This document shows positions 43,434-64,000 of a stretch of DNA of 64,000 bases, in pieces. The notes beneath the pieces were generated by a model. The model did no database searches, was not told the DNA's origin, and worked only from the letters and a program-made list of their open reading frames with translations. Each line of letters starts with the position of its first letter. The stretch's first letter is position 1. The stretch is from Symbiodinium natans (lineage: Eukaryota > Sar > Dinophyceae > Suessiales > Symbiodiniaceae). Location: NCBI GenBank assembly GCA_905221605.1, contig CAJNDS010002196.1:256001-320000 (forward strand). The letters are read 5' to 3'. The position numbers and the translations under genes are program-made.

Positions 43434-45395
43434 GTCTCTTCGGCGACACACCTGTAAAGCTAGGAGCTTTTCCAAAAGGATTTTCCGCGAGAACGCACCA
43501 TTTTTGTCGGGATGGGTAGTTGACTCATCATAATACCTGCATGCCTGTACCGCACTCACGAACTGGAAAAATGGACAGCCCGGGCTTGAGTTGGCCTCCG
43601 TCAGGCTCACAGATGGCTTCAAAAGAGCGATCGAACTTGCTCAGGTCCAGCATTTTCGTGGCGTTCCCGACTTGCTGCTCAAGGCCAGGCCTTGGGAAAC
43701 AGAGGCATGGGGACACGAGAGATGGCAAGAGCCAGGCGGTAGCGGGAGGTATCCCCCTCTCTAGCCTCTTAAGAGCTCTTGCAGGGTGCCTTGATCCCGT
43801 GTGAACACCACGCCCTCCTAAACAGCCCCTAAACAGCCCCTAAACAGCCCCTAAACAGCCCCTAAACAGCCCCAAACAGCCCCGAAGACACCTTCTTTCA
43901 GAGGCCCGATCCCTTGACTTTGCTGCCATCTCGCACAGCATGCGCAGCACCCGGTGTCCCTGTGCTCTGGGGTTTCGGAAGGCTTCAGTGGTTATGGTTT
44001 TGTTTGAACTGGGATCTGCAGTTCAGGGTGCGGAGCTTTGGTGGGTGGGAGTGCGACAAGATTGCTGGAAGAGTGGTGCGACACTTCGGACTCCTCAGCC
44101 CTGAGTCCAAAACCCAGAAGACCCCTCGGCTTTGCAAATCAGAGGGGGAGGGGCATTGGCGGACCCAAAGCATGACCCCTCTTCGCCAAACGCCTCCAGT
44201 GTCCGAGGTCCGCTTGGAACAAAGCCGCACGCGAGAAGGCCGAGGAAGCCGTTCTTCTGACTTGAGATGATTTGCACGCGCTGACAGAATAGGCTTGGTT
44301 TCGACAGCTTTGTGGGCATCTTTTTCACAATATTTGGGCAGAGGATGGCGCTCGAATTCTGCAGGGGCCATTTGTTTTTTTTCTTTCTCCAGGATTGTCC
44401 CCCATCACTCACAATTTATGGAGTAACCCCACAACACAACTCTGCCCCTTAGAAAAGCCTTGCAGGACTTCTGGCTTTCAGCGTGGCACAGCTGCAGTTG
44501 CAAGGGAAAAAGGTGAAAGGAGACTATTGAGACTCAGATGCCACCTGAGGCTTCCGGGTCTGGTGAGAGACGCTGCCGAAGAGGCCGAAGGAGTTGCCAG
44601 GAAGACCCTAGCCAGGACATTTGCTCCGATGCTGCAGGTCAGTGGGCGTGGACAGCCTAGAACTGAGGCCGCGACCCAACCCGGTGAATCGGACAAAAGT
44701 CGAAGGAACCTGCTTCGTAGTTGAGGTCTATAGGGGGGGCTCTAGTGGGGAGGCTCGAAGGTGAAGTCTGGTGTTCAACAAGAGTAGTTGCTCAGTTGCA
44801 CTCTACTTGCAGAGGTGTTGCGCTTAATGACGCAGCTGTTTCAAGTTCGCCATGCGTGCATTTGCTTTCAGACCAGTTCATGACACAGTTTTTCTGCATG
44901 AGGCGAGCCAGACCATCTCATTCAAGAGTCTAGTGGCCAGAGGCAACGATAGAGAAACATCCTTACTTACCATGTGAGTGGCGCGGATGTGATCTTGAAC
45001 CAGAGGCGCACGGGCATATAGTGAAATGCTGGCAATTTGTCAGGGGACTTCCACAGTTGCTGGAGTCCAGATTCTCACGTCTTCGCCATTTCACGCAACC
45101 ACGTCGTGGCAATGGCCAAGTTCAGTAGTTTTCCAGGGAGACCACACCCGTGCCGTACGGCAGGCTGCGATGAGAGAAGGCATGGTGAATGGATGCAAGT
45201 TCATCCACGACTGCAGCCTGTCTGCGCTTGCACAGTTTCTTCTTTGGGCGACGAGCTTCTTTGACAGAAGCCGTCTGCCAGTTGGCGGAAGGCATGCTTG
45301 TATGCTGAAGCCAGGAGAGAGACATGTCAATGTGACATGTGTTTGCAGAATCGATCCCTTGAACCCGTCAACCCTAACTTCGAAAACCGAAGCCA
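43434..45395. other. Intergenic or intronic; one 11-bp tandem repeat, no supported gene
   Basis: No motif-bearing ORF. A reading at about 44550-44638 (GLVRDAAEEAEGVARKTLAR, followed by a GT) has exon-like composition but no family match. If this is the 5' part of the polyketide synthase gene, a ketoreductase could be expected upstream of the carrier protein, but I found no convincing ketoreductase motif. Confidence 0.4.
43815..43885. repeat. 11-bp tandem repeat (ctaaacagccc)
   Basis: Five to six near-perfect units, with the last copies degenerate. It resembles a telomere-like CCCTAAA unit expanded by acag. Confidence 0.9.
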
Positions 45396-55178
<9,783 letters not shown>

Positions 55179-55483
55179 TCCCCCCCCAAACCTTCAGCAA
55201 CTTACATCTAACAATCTTGCGTCCGGAATGCACTTGGCCCAGAATTTGCTGCAGAGTGTTGCAGAAGTCCAAGGAGGGGACAGACGTCAGGTCCCCTACT
55301 TTAGACATAGAGTCTTACCGCAGACTAGTGACCAGTGTCAGCTGTCCCACAAAGCCCGAACCACGCCCTAGCCTTTTTACAACTAGATATATCCTACTGG
55401 TGATAGGGTCCCTTTACAGATATCTTATTTTTCTGGAATCTCTTGTCACAAGAATCCTCATTTGGGACCCTCCCATGATTAAA

Positions 55484-55566
55484 ACCCTAAACCCCAAACC
55501 CTAAACCCTAAACCCTAAACCCTAAACCCTAAACCCTAAACCCTAAACCCTAAACCCTAAACCCTC
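55484..55566. repeat. CCCTAAA tract (left partner)
   Basis: About eleven units. An exon-like stretch (EFILAGLAAQREGAPARAF) with an AG|G acceptor follows at about 55608-55668, then a TTTAGGG tract. Confidence 0.93.
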
Positions 55567-55667
55567 CCATGAAAGAATCGGCCTCTGTAGCCTGGGCCGC
55601 AGAAGGAGTTTATCCTCGCTGGGCTTGCCGCGCAGCGCGAAGGCGCACCTGCGCGGGCCTTTTGGCG

Positions 55668-55726
55668 GTTTTAGGGTTTAGGGTTTAGGGTTCAGGGTTG
55701 AGGGTTTAGGGTTTAGGGTTTAGGGT
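55668..55726. repeat. TTTAGGG tract (right partner)
   Basis: About eight units with one TTCAGGG and one TTGAGGG variant, inverted relative to 55484-55566. Confidence 0.93.
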
Positions 55727-56817
55727 GGCATGCCCCTTGTTTGTTGCTTTCCCACTTGCTGCTGTGGTTGAGGTTGAAGCCATCAGGCTTGTAGGCTCGC
55801 ACGCTTGCAAAGGCCTGGGAAGACTAGGGGAAACGGCAATCCTCAAACTTCAAGCCCTAAATTCCTGAACCCTACACCACTCACTAGTCGTCTCAGATGG
55901 GTGTGGCAGTGCCCTACCAAGTTGAAGAACCATGCATGGAGCCGTGGCTTTGAAGCGAATGGCACGTGAAAACCCTGTTGTGGCGCCAGCAGGAGCCCCA
56001 TGAACTCCTCAGTACACAAGCCCACAAACGTACTGATCCTAAGCCATTCACCCTACTGAAAAGTGGGTAGGTCCCTCCGCAGCACTCGTCGACCTGGGTT
56101 TCTTCGCGCCGCTGATCCTAGCCCAGGAGGAGGCGTCTGGCCCGACGACCTCATGATGCCTCATCCCATGAAGTTCAATGCGCTTAGGGGTTTAGGGTCT
56201 AGGGTTTAGGGTTTAGGGAATCTTCCCCTTCGATGTGAGAGACCTGTCAGATCCTGATTGTTCGTCAATGTTGAGGTTTGAGGGCCCGTGATTCTACGAG
56301 CTCGGTGCATGGGCGCGATGTGAGATCGTGTTTCTAGGTTCGGGCTTGAAGGGGCGCCCTGCTTTCGAGGCTACGGATCCAAGGGTTCTTGAGTCTTGCA
56401 TGTCTTGGGTTTATGATTGTTTCTTGGTAGGTGGCCATGGAGCTCTCGATTGATGGAGACGGCTCCTTGGGAGTGTCCAGCCACATTTGGCCTCGGCCAG
56501 AGGTGCTTCCTGCTTTGCAACTGTTCCTTGCGGCGTCTCTGTGTCTACATGAACTGACGCCTTGGCATGAGGTGTCAGAGGCCTTGTCAGAGGCTCCCTG
56601 ATTACAGCCGGCACTGTCTCAAGCCGGAAGATCAGCCGCACACGATGCAAGAAGATCCCACGGAAGTAGGCAGAAGATGAGCATTGCAGCAGATCCAGAC
56701 ATCCCCAACCATCCGGGAGTGCGACATCCCATATCTCATCGTCCAGCACCACTTCGTGTAGCACCCACTTGGGCCCCATGCGTGCTGAACTTGGCACGGC
56801 GAGCCTTTAGCAGGGCC
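55727..56817. other. No defined gene; weak exon-like stretch near 56080
   Basis: A plus-strand reading near 56080-56150 (ALVDLGFFAPLILAQEEAS) looks protein-like but has no family match. A short TTTAGGG tract lies at 56186-56218. Confidence 0.35.
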
Positions 56818-57182
56818 ATGGCCGAAGCCGATGCGCATCATTGTCAAGAGGCCATCGCTGCTGCTTTTCACAAGTTCGATCTCAACGGCGATGGGAAGAT
56901 CAGCGAGGACTGCGGCTATGTCTATGAGACCCCACACATGAACCCTTTCACCAAGCCTAAGCAATCAGCGGACTGCCGGGTTTTGTGCAGGTCGCAACCG
57001 AAGCCAACCTTCAATTAGACCCCTGGTGCTCCCTAAGGCTCCCCAGGCGCCCTAGGAAACCATCTCTGTGGGACCCTGTGGGACCCTGCCAGGCCGAACT
57101 CAAAGCCGTGCTGCAGATACTGGACCCTTCCTTCAGCCCGGCCGACCTAGACTCCATCTTCTCAGACGCCGACCTGAGCAAG
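56818..57182 (+). CDS. EF-hand calcium-binding protein, two exons
   Basis: Exon 1 (AUG at 56818, ending 56907) encodes MAEADAHHCQEAIAAAFHKF and then DLNGDGKISE. Exon 2 (57093-57182, exactly 30 codons) begins AELKAVLQILDPSFSPADLD and ends SIFSDADLSK. Joined, they give the loop DLNGDGKISEAE with Asp at 1 and 5, Asn at 3, Gly at 6, Ile at 8 and Glu at 12, a perfect EF-hand. Without the splice the glutamate at position 12 is missing. The junction needs a GA donor (gcgag|gactgc) and an AG|G acceptor (gccag|gccgaa). A second loop (DADLSK...) is cut after position 6 by what looks like a GC donor; its next exon was not found. The family could be calmodulin-like or the tail of a calcium-dependent kinase. 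The true start may lie in an upstream exon. Confidence 0.75.
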
Positions 57183-57857
57183 GCGCGCCTCTTCGCGGCG
57201 TTTTTTTTCCATTGGCCCAGGGGTTGAAATACTCGCCCCCCCCAAGAAAAGCACCCGGAAAGTCTTGGAAGGCATCGGCAGGTCTAGGTTGACAACCTCG
57301 ACTTAGCCGGTTTATTGTCCTGCTAGAACTTCTCAAAGGCGTCAGGTAGGCCTTGGGGCTTGCGAAAGCTGAACAAGACGTGGCGGGGGGGGGGGGGGGC
57401 TGCTAAACAGCACTTGCAATGGCCCTAAACACAACCCTGCAGACCCTGAGGCAGGACTTAGAAATACGACAACTTGAGGAGAGCCCTTAATTCGACCCCA
57501 CGACCCGACGCTGGCACAGCATAAGTTACGGCTTGGCACTTGATTGCGTTGGTCTCAGATCGCTGGCTCAACCTGCTTAAGCCCTAAGTTTCAAGCCTTA
57601 CTTACAACCAGGGCGATATGTCCGGGGTGAGAACAGACCGCGAAAGGGCTCCTCCGTAAAAAACCTAAGAACAAAAATCAGCTCGTGTTCCTGAAGCAAC
57701 ATGTCGCAAAGTCCCTAAGACCTAAACCCCAAACAGAGAGGCTTTAGGGGTTGAGGAGCCGACGGCCTTCCCTAGCTCGGCTCGACATGGTCCCGTAGGG
57801 GGCCCTCAACCTGGCATCTGAGCTTGTCTGACAATCAGGGCGCCCTCCTTGGAATAC

Positions 57858-57890
57858 CCTAAACCCTACAAGCCTAAACCCCAAACCCCA
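57858..57890. repeat. Short CCCTAAA tract (left partner)
   Basis: Three to four degenerate units. A short exon-like segment (NTELRLRELWKK) preceded by AG follows before a TTTAGGG tract. Confidence 0.75.
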
Positions 57891-57979
57891 TCGCTGCTTC
57901 AGAATACTGAACTCAGGCTTCGTGAGCTGTGGAAGAAGGGGGGTGGGCTCGGAAGCATGGGGGAAAGCTCACCGGTTTT

Positions 57980-58005
57980 TAAGGTTTAGAGTTTAGGGTT
58001 TAGGG
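57980..58005. repeat. Short TTTAGGG tract (right partner)
   Basis: ggtttagagtttagggttta, inverted relative to 57858-57890. Confidence 0.8.
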
Positions 58006-58109
58006 AGACAAGGCGAGACAACCACGAAACAGCAGCGGAGCAGAAACAACAGGATGTTGCAGATGTTTGGGAGGTGTGCCCTGACTCCTGGCGCTTGTTG
58101 TTTTTTTGT

Positions 58110-58195
58110 TTTTTTCTATCTCCCTCTCTCTCCCTCTCTGTCCCCCTCTCTCCCTCTCTCTGTCGCTCTCTCTCGCTCTTTCTCTTTTTTTTCTC
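58110..58195. repeat. (CT)n-type pyrimidine microsatellite
   Basis: Repeated ctctctccctctct and tctcgctc blocks. Leu/Ser-rich ORFs here are repeat translations. Confidence 0.9.
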
Positions 58196-61100
58196 GGCCC
58201 AAGCTGGAAGCCGCGAATGCGAAGCCCTCAACCTAAACCTAGCTTCAGATGCGCGAGTAAGACTCATACCTGTACTTGCTTCTCGTCCCGGCGACTCTGT
58301 GGCTCGATATCAATGAGGTCCACGCCCAGTTTGAACCGTGAGCTCCGAAGACCAAAGCCCCTAAGCCCTTAAACTCCGCAATCTACAGCGTTTAACCCGA
58401 AAGTGAACAGAACCTCAAGCCGGCCCGAGAACTCAGTGCTGGCGGATTGTGCGAAAACTTCTGCCCAATGGGCTTGTTTCCATTGTTTCCAGCGTTGAGT
58501 TCTTTTGATGTTACGCTGCCCCTCGGGAGGATGGCGTGATGAACATGGACGTGGCTTGGCATGGGTTCTCGACATGGCAACACCTCTCACTTGCGCCTGA
58601 TACTCGAAGTAGTTTGCAATTATACCAGTAGCAACAAGAACAACCATCATAGTATAGCATAGTATGGTACTTTTGGGGCCCTCGTTTCAACTCGGAAAAA
58701 GAGTCAGCCTACCGTCCCATCATGCTGTCTCTTCTTGGCAGGGGAGGCTCAGGATCCCGTTGGGCAGTTGGGGCCCTGTTGATGGGGTGCCTTGTTTGGG
58801 TTTAGGGTTTAGGGCTTAGGGTTTAGGGTTGCAGAAAAGCTCCCCCCCCCTCATTCGTGCGCTTCGTAAGATGTTGTTAACACAAACCCACAAGAAAAAG
58901 AGAGCAGTTCAATCCGATGAACGGCTTCCACGTCAAGAGTTGCCGTTGACCATTGATTATTGAAGGTTCGTGAGGGATATGCATCGAAGAAAGATGGGCA
59001 AACAGACATCTTCATTCTGTTAAGCATATGAACCCATATGAACTGTTTGTTTGCAGTGTTTGGTTCTAAATTGTAAGGCAATGTACGAATAGTATATCAT
59101 GTAAAGATGTCTACAATACAAAGAACATATGTTTATGTTCAAGTAAATCTGAATCTGCAAGCGCCCGTATTGAACTTGAATCCCGAAGCTTGGCGGGCTT
59201 TAGACCCTGCAGCCCGAAGCCAAAATGTTTGTTTGGGTCTGCAGGTGTTATTAAGAGCTGTAGCGCGGGTTTGGAGTTTAATTCGGGGGTTGGGGAAGTA
59301 GGACACCGTTGCACTCTCAATACTAAATCCTCACCCTGGCCATGCAAGGAATTTGCAGCCTGGGCGGTAGCCCCTCTGGGCCTTTTCGGCCACCCGTCCG
59401 GATCCGGCTTCTTTGTGAGGTAGGGTTTAGGGTTCAGGGTTCAGGTTTTGTATCGGTCTGCATTGGGCATTCCGCCCTCTCATCTTTCCCTCCCTTCACT
59501 TGGGGTGGGGTGGGGATATACAATCCTTGTGCAATCCGCATATCTCGCTTAGTGCTCTTATAAATAATATGCCGCGTGTATGTATAGCGCTTCGTTAGCG
59601 CGGTTCGGCAGTGGATGGCTGCGGCATCCGGCTCCGGAGAAGGGCACAAAAGCATCGGACCTTGCACTCCGCGTGGATCCGGCTGCTGCTTCCGAAACAA
59701 AATTTCGGTTTGTGTTGCAAAGGATGCCGATTGCAGGATCCATGTTAGATCCCTGATCGCCTGCAGGCTCCCGAGCCCTAATCCCCGAGACCCAGGCACC
59801 GTTCCGGCGAATGCCGCCAGCGCAATGTCAGATGAGGTCCGAGCCTTTTCTTCTGCTTCTGACCCGGCAGCAGGCTTAGGATCAGCGAGCCCTTAAGCCC
59901 TTGAGCCCAGAAAATCGTGGAGCCCTTCAGCCTTGAGCCTTCCACTTCATCCCTCTCCTCCCGCTTCCCGGCATATCTGTCTGGAGGATCGCGCTGCCAT
60001 GAGGATCCAGGCGCTGGCTCGAGGCCGCCTCTCTGCAAAGTGTAGGAATGTCGTCACCTTCTGATCTAGCAACTCGTCTCTGACAGCCCCAAACCCCGAT
60101 GTTGCCTTAGCAACACTTCGTACCCCCCAGAAACCCTATAAAAATCCCAAGAACCCCCGCCTGACAAACCCTATAAGCACAAAAGGGGCTTCCAAGTGGT
60201 GGCTCTTTTGGAGGCCGCGCTGCTCGCCGGAAGGTGGCTGTGAAGCGCGCCTCACGTAGGAGCGAGATCGGCCTGGCCACTGGGCTTCGACGCATCTGTT
60301 TTTATTGAACTTGCACCTGTTATTTCTGTTTCAGTGATGTAGGGATGGCAAGATTCCTGTTATTGGTGACACCCTCTGGAAAGGCTTCAGGGTTCCGGCG
60401 TTTAGGGGTGTGGGTCTTGTCTGCCTTTCGGGAGTAGTGAGGGCTGTCGAGATGTGTCGAGCGGTGTAGGGACGAACATGACAGCCGAAACTCCACGACC
60501 GACCTTGAGAGGCTCCCTCGCTAGACTCGCTCGCCACTCGAGATCGTAAGCCTGAGTTTCGTGCCCATCTCACCAGTGGCACTTGGATAAACAAGTGGCA
60601 AGCGGTGGAACCCGGCTGTTGCAGCATGTTGCAGCATGTTAGAGCATTGCAACATGTTACAACATTCACAACCAATAAGACTGCGGTGTCCCCCACCTTA
60701 TTCATCGGCTTCGCCTGCATGTGCAAGCCTGGCCCATTTTGTTGCCGCAGTGGGCGCGCTGCAGGGCTTAGGGCACAATGGAAGGCTGCCGGGCCCACGG
60801 CATTAGGTCCGCTCGACAGCTGGAGGAGGCTTCAAGGTCGGACCTGCCCAAGGCCATGCATAAAATGCATGAAGGAATGCAGACCGGGACGCTTCACTAT
60901 GCCAGGTGCAACAAAAGGTGAGGTTTGGGAGCGCTTTGGGGCAAAGGGCCTAGTTTCACACTCAAAAGCGCTTGGGCGCCATCCCTAACACCCGAAAGCC
61001 CCCGAGGCGAAGCCCATGACTGTGGGGGAGCTCTGGGATGGCTTGGCCCTGCGCCACGGGAGCCACTTGGGCGGGGGAGGGGAGTTCGAATTCTTCTGTG

Positions 61101-62168
61101 GGAGTTTGGCTCAGGGCTCAATAGATCAATGCATATCTAAGTACATGTGTGTACTCCCATGTTGTGCATATTGAAGGGAATACCAAAGGCCAGCGATGAC
61201 GCTTCCTAAATGTCTTGGACACAGAAGTTTCGAGAGAGCTTGGGACACATGCTGCCAGGCAGGCCACGCAGGGATCTAAGGTTGAGCTAGGCGTACAAGT
61301 TCGGTTTCAGAAGTTAACTTAGCATTCATTCAATGCTGATTGAAACTGGGACAAAGCTTGGAGGGGCTCGGAGCGTCCGGAATGAGTTGTGGAGGACCAT
61401 CCGGAGACGTGTGGATATCGTGGACATTGTCTCTGGGTTCAAGTTCTGCAAAAGGCTCTCCGACTGAGGGAACGTCTGCAATTTATCGCTGTGATGATGG
61501 TTCTCCCCCCCTGTGGAATTCCACCGTGAAAAGTCTTTGAAGTGCGCAAGAACTCCATGCTCCAAGACCCTAAGCGGCCTAACCTCCAGGGACAACCTAA
61601 ACTTTAAACCCCGGACCCCCTGAACTTCTAGTTCAAGCGTCCCAGACCTTCAGCCGTGAAAACAACCGCCCATGTCACAAGCCCGAATGGTGGAGCCTGA
61701 TTAGAACCGCACAATCTCAAGCTCCTCGAGCACTCCCATACACTTAGGCCCCATCGAAACTTCGACTCTGACTCTGAATCCCCAAGCCAGAAACCCATCA
61801 AACCCATGACACGTGCCATGGAGAAGCTGTACTGAGAGTCGAAGCAGCCGCATGAGCAGTCCGCAGCAAGAACCAACCTGTGGAGGACAGGACTTAACGT
61901 GGACCTGGCCCTGATGTCACAGCCCGACAAAGAGCCCGAGGACTTTTTGTACCTGTTGTCCAGGGTTGTTGGGGAGGGGGGGACGCCAAGCCTCCAGACC
62001 CTTTGCACGAAGGGGGATGTCGCTTTTTGAGGGTTGCGCTCGCCCTTTGGGCATCGAGCTTTTGAGGTTTCAAGCTCCTACTTGTAGGTTGTTGGGATTC
62101 GGCCGCCGAGGTTCGACTTGGGAAGAGTCTTAAAGTCTTAAAGATGTTCGCTGCTTTCTTGGCTGCAG

Positions 62169-62270
62169 GACCTCTCCCCCGAAGAGGTCAGCCACCTCGC
62201 TTTGGTGATTCAAAGCCGGCAGACTGACCTTATGGAGGCTGAGGCAAGGAAGCAGATTGCGAACATCAAG
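62169..62270 (+). CDS. Candidate 34-codon exon, unrecognised
   Basis: An AG|G acceptor (ctgcag|gacctc) opens exactly 34 codons: DLSPEEVSHLALVIQSRQTD, then a charged helix (LMEAEARKQIANIK), up to a possible GA donor (atcaag|gacact). Composition and phase are convincing for a helical protein. No family is recognised. Confidence 0.4.
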
Positions 62271-62351
62271 GACACTTCAACTCGGAAGCCTCTACTAAAA
62301 CCCCCTTTGAGGGCTCTCTAAGCTTTCGGATTGAAGGGCCCAAGGTCTGAG

Positions 62352-62470
62352 ACAATGACCGGAGGATTGTAATCACGAAGCAGGGGGCCAACTCAGAAAA
62401 TGCACTGACGAAATGCCTTGTGGCTCAGATCCTTAAGTTGGCCTCTGATCTTAAGACCGGGACTGGCTGA
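62352..62470 (+). CDS. Candidate terminal exon, weakly Alba-like
   Basis: After an AG at about 62350-62351, the reading runs NDRRIVITKQGANSENALTK then CLVAQILKLASDLKTGTG and a stop at 62468-62470. The alternation of a short strand (RIVIT) and a helix rich in Ala/Val/Ile/Leu ending in ILK resembles the core of Alba DNA/RNA-binding proteins ('I.ItgqGkAI.kAv.vAeiLK'). The usual glycine and alanine spacing is not exact, so this is only a suggestion. Confidence 0.3.
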
Positions 62471-62733
62471 GATTGAGGATGTGCGTTTTAGGTTTTGGGT
62501 TTCTAAGTTTTTAGGTTATTGGGTTTTGAGTTGCGAATTTGTCCCGACATTTCTCGGTCAGCACCCCTGCATCTTGAGGATTCCAACCCCCTATCGGGCT
62601 GGTGGCCACGCGTAGCCCTTGAGGCCCTCAACCGAACTGGAGGTTTCCCAAAATGAGTTTGCACCCTTTTTAGGGGTTCCCAACATCAGGATTATGATGA
62701 TGTTGGGGTTATGTTCCCTGTGTGGAGAGTACC

Positions 62734-62895
62734 CGCATCTATCCGCACCGAGCCCTGGACCCTGAGCCTGAGAAGCCGCGCAAGCTGCGTTCCGATCTCC
62801 AGGACGAGGCGAGGAAGAGCGACTACTTCGGGCCCGTCCACGAAACCTTGAAAGGGCGGCATTTCAAGAATCTGGCGCCTCTGTCCGAAGCTTGA
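62734..62895 (+). CDS. Candidate 3' exon, unrecognised
   Basis: A 53-codon open stretch followed by UGA, with protein-like composition: RIYPHRALDPEPEKPRKLRS, then DEARKSDYFGPVHETLKGRH. The exon start is not fixed and the family is unknown. Confidence 0.3.
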   Translation, partial: RIYPHRALDPEPEKPRKLRSDLQDEARKSDYFGPVHETLKGRHFKNLAPLSEA

Positions 62896-63743
62896 AAGTC
62901 TAGAGTCCAGTGCTGAAGACTTCAAGCCGCCCTGGCAACCTTCAGCAACTCATCTCGATCACATCCACAAGCATGATCTGAAATTGAAGGCGACGAGCAG
63001 TCAGGTTCCTCAAGCCTTGAGCCCTGTTTGGCGCTGAAGGAATCTGAAGGATGAACCCTCAGTCAACTCCCAAGCCCCTATCGGAGCTTTTGCCATACCC
63101 GGGCGTTTTTTGACGTGTGGGCAACCTGAGGTGGCCTTGATTGCCAACCTCATGCGCATAGACCATGACCTGGTCCTTGAGCATTGGCTTCTCGGTTTGA
63201 GGGTTGTGGGGAAATTGGGGAGGTTTGGGGGGATCACATGAGCGTAGCTCGTGCAGAGGTAGACTGGAGCATGCTGAGTAATGCATTGGGTAGGTCGTAT
63301 TCCCAGCATGCTTGCCCCCCCCCTGAACTCGACATGCCTAAATCCTAACCCTGGCCAAGCCCCAAAACCTGGCTCGGTTTCAGCAATCCCCGAAGCCTTA
63401 AACTCAGGTACTGGGCCGAGTTCGGACTCTTTCTGCCCTGCGTGCCCCTCTTAGACCTGCTGTGGCTTGGCTGCCCTTGCCTGTGTGGTTTGATTTCATG
63501 AAGGTTTCAGGGTTCAGGGTTCAGGCTTTAGGTGTTTCAGCTAGGGCTGGGATGTGCAGGTTGACAGGTCTATTGCTCTGTTGGTTTAGGGACTGGGGCC
63601 TTTCCCGTTGACCCTGAACTTGTAACCCCGACCGGACAACGCCATCCTGCACCTCGAAACCCCTGCCTTAAGCTCTACGTCCTAAACCTTGGCGTCCTCG
63701 GCAGTTCCACACACAAGCCTCGTGTTAGTAGGGTACCTCTCAG
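62896..63743. other. No defined gene; one weak coding-like stretch
   Basis: A plus-strand reading at about 63120-63205 (QPEVALIANLMRIDHDLVLE) is coding-like but unrecognised. A short telomere-like TTCAGGG stretch lies near 63505. Confidence 0.3.
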
Positions 63744-63823
63744 GCTGACCACTGTGGTCTACAGCAAGGCACGCCTGGCCGCGCTCGCCGCTGGGCAGCA
63801 GTTGGCGTCTATCAATTATGAGG
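63744..63823 (+). CDS. Candidate exon, unrecognised
   Basis: After an AG|G acceptor (ctcag|gctgac) the reading is LTTVVYSKARLAALAAGQQL then ASINYE, ending at a possible GC donor (tatgag|gcttta). It is strongly helical and Ala-rich. No family can be named from 26 residues. Confidence 0.3.
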
Positions 63824-64000
63824 CTTTAGGTTTCCTTTTTTTGGGTCCTATGTATAGGACGGCGCCCTCATAACAAAAGGACGCCAGAAGGGGACCCTAA
63901 TTAGACACTTGCACATGTTGCAGTACGAGTAGCAACCTGTTTGTGCTCTCGCATGAAAGAAAGGGCGACTTCTGGAGGTCTGCTGAGCATGCCCAGGCCA

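Larger units (their letters stand above)
57183..62168. other. Unassigned region with scattered telomere-like and simple repeats
   Basis: No named gene. Contents include a G17-type run near 57384, opposed telomere-like tracts at 57858-57890 and 57980-58005, a pyrimidine array at 58110-58195, and short TTTAGGG tracts at 58798-58832 and 59420-59446. Exons of the EF-hand gene may continue here, but none was placed. Confidence 0.4.

Overview
This window looks like nuclear DNA from a dinoflagellate, most likely a symbiodiniacean. The genes are chopped into short exons. Intron acceptors read AG followed by G, and several intron donors fit best as GA or GC rather than GT. TTTAGGG/CCCTAAA telomere-like tracts lie inside introns. 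There are also dinoflagellate-style retrotransposons, a type I polyketide synthase and EF-hand genes. No bacterial operon, rRNA gene or confident tRNA gene was seen.

Layout. (1) 1-4840, minus strand: a LINE-type retrotransposon that runs off the left edge. ORF1 (zinc ribbon plus coiled coil) is frameshifted. ORF2 (APE endonuclease plus reverse transcriptase) is in the same frame as ORF1, with a single UAG between them. (2) 4887-13771, minus strand: a Ty1/copia element with one 2950-codon open frame covering gag, protease, integrase, reverse transcriptase, RNase H and a C-terminal methyltransferase-like segment. Between protease and integrase lies about 2.7 kb of insert-like sequence carrying a separate 569-codon ORF in another frame. 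(3) 13772-16283: two 600-bp direct repeats that differ at only about one base, with 1.3 kb between them. (4) 19115-21641, plus strand: a GT92-family glycosyltransferase gene with a frame change near its end. (5) 22-24 kb: AT microsatellites, a perfect inverted repeat and degenerate telomere-like DNA containing a roughly 410-bp tandem duplication. (6) 24-41 kb: mostly unassigned sequence with purine-rich simple repeats and a few exon-like segments. (7) 41149-43433, plus strand: an AFG1/LACE1-type mitochondrial AAA ATPase in three exons, followed closely by EF-hand exons. (8) 45.4-55.2 kb, plus strand: exons of a modular polyketide synthase (acyl carrier protein, ketosynthase, dehydratase) spread over 10 kb and interrupted by trinucleotide repeats, including about 65 uninterrupted CAG units. 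(9) 56.8-57.2 kb: a second EF-hand gene fragment. (10) 57.2-64 kb: mostly unassigned, with several short exon-like segments, one of them possibly Alba-like.

All recognisable host genes (19-64 kb) are on the plus strand, which fits the one-directional gene blocks of dinoflagellates. Both autonomous retroelements are on the minus strand. The most unusual signals are (a) exons bracketed by CCCTAAA tracts on the left and TTTAGGG tracts on the right, an arrangement that could fold in pre-mRNA; (b) GA-AG introns supported by protein motifs at four junctions; (c) a copia element with a methyltransferase-like tail and a second ORF nested in an insert that leaves the main frame open; and (d) a LINE whose two ORFs are separated only by one in-frame UAG.
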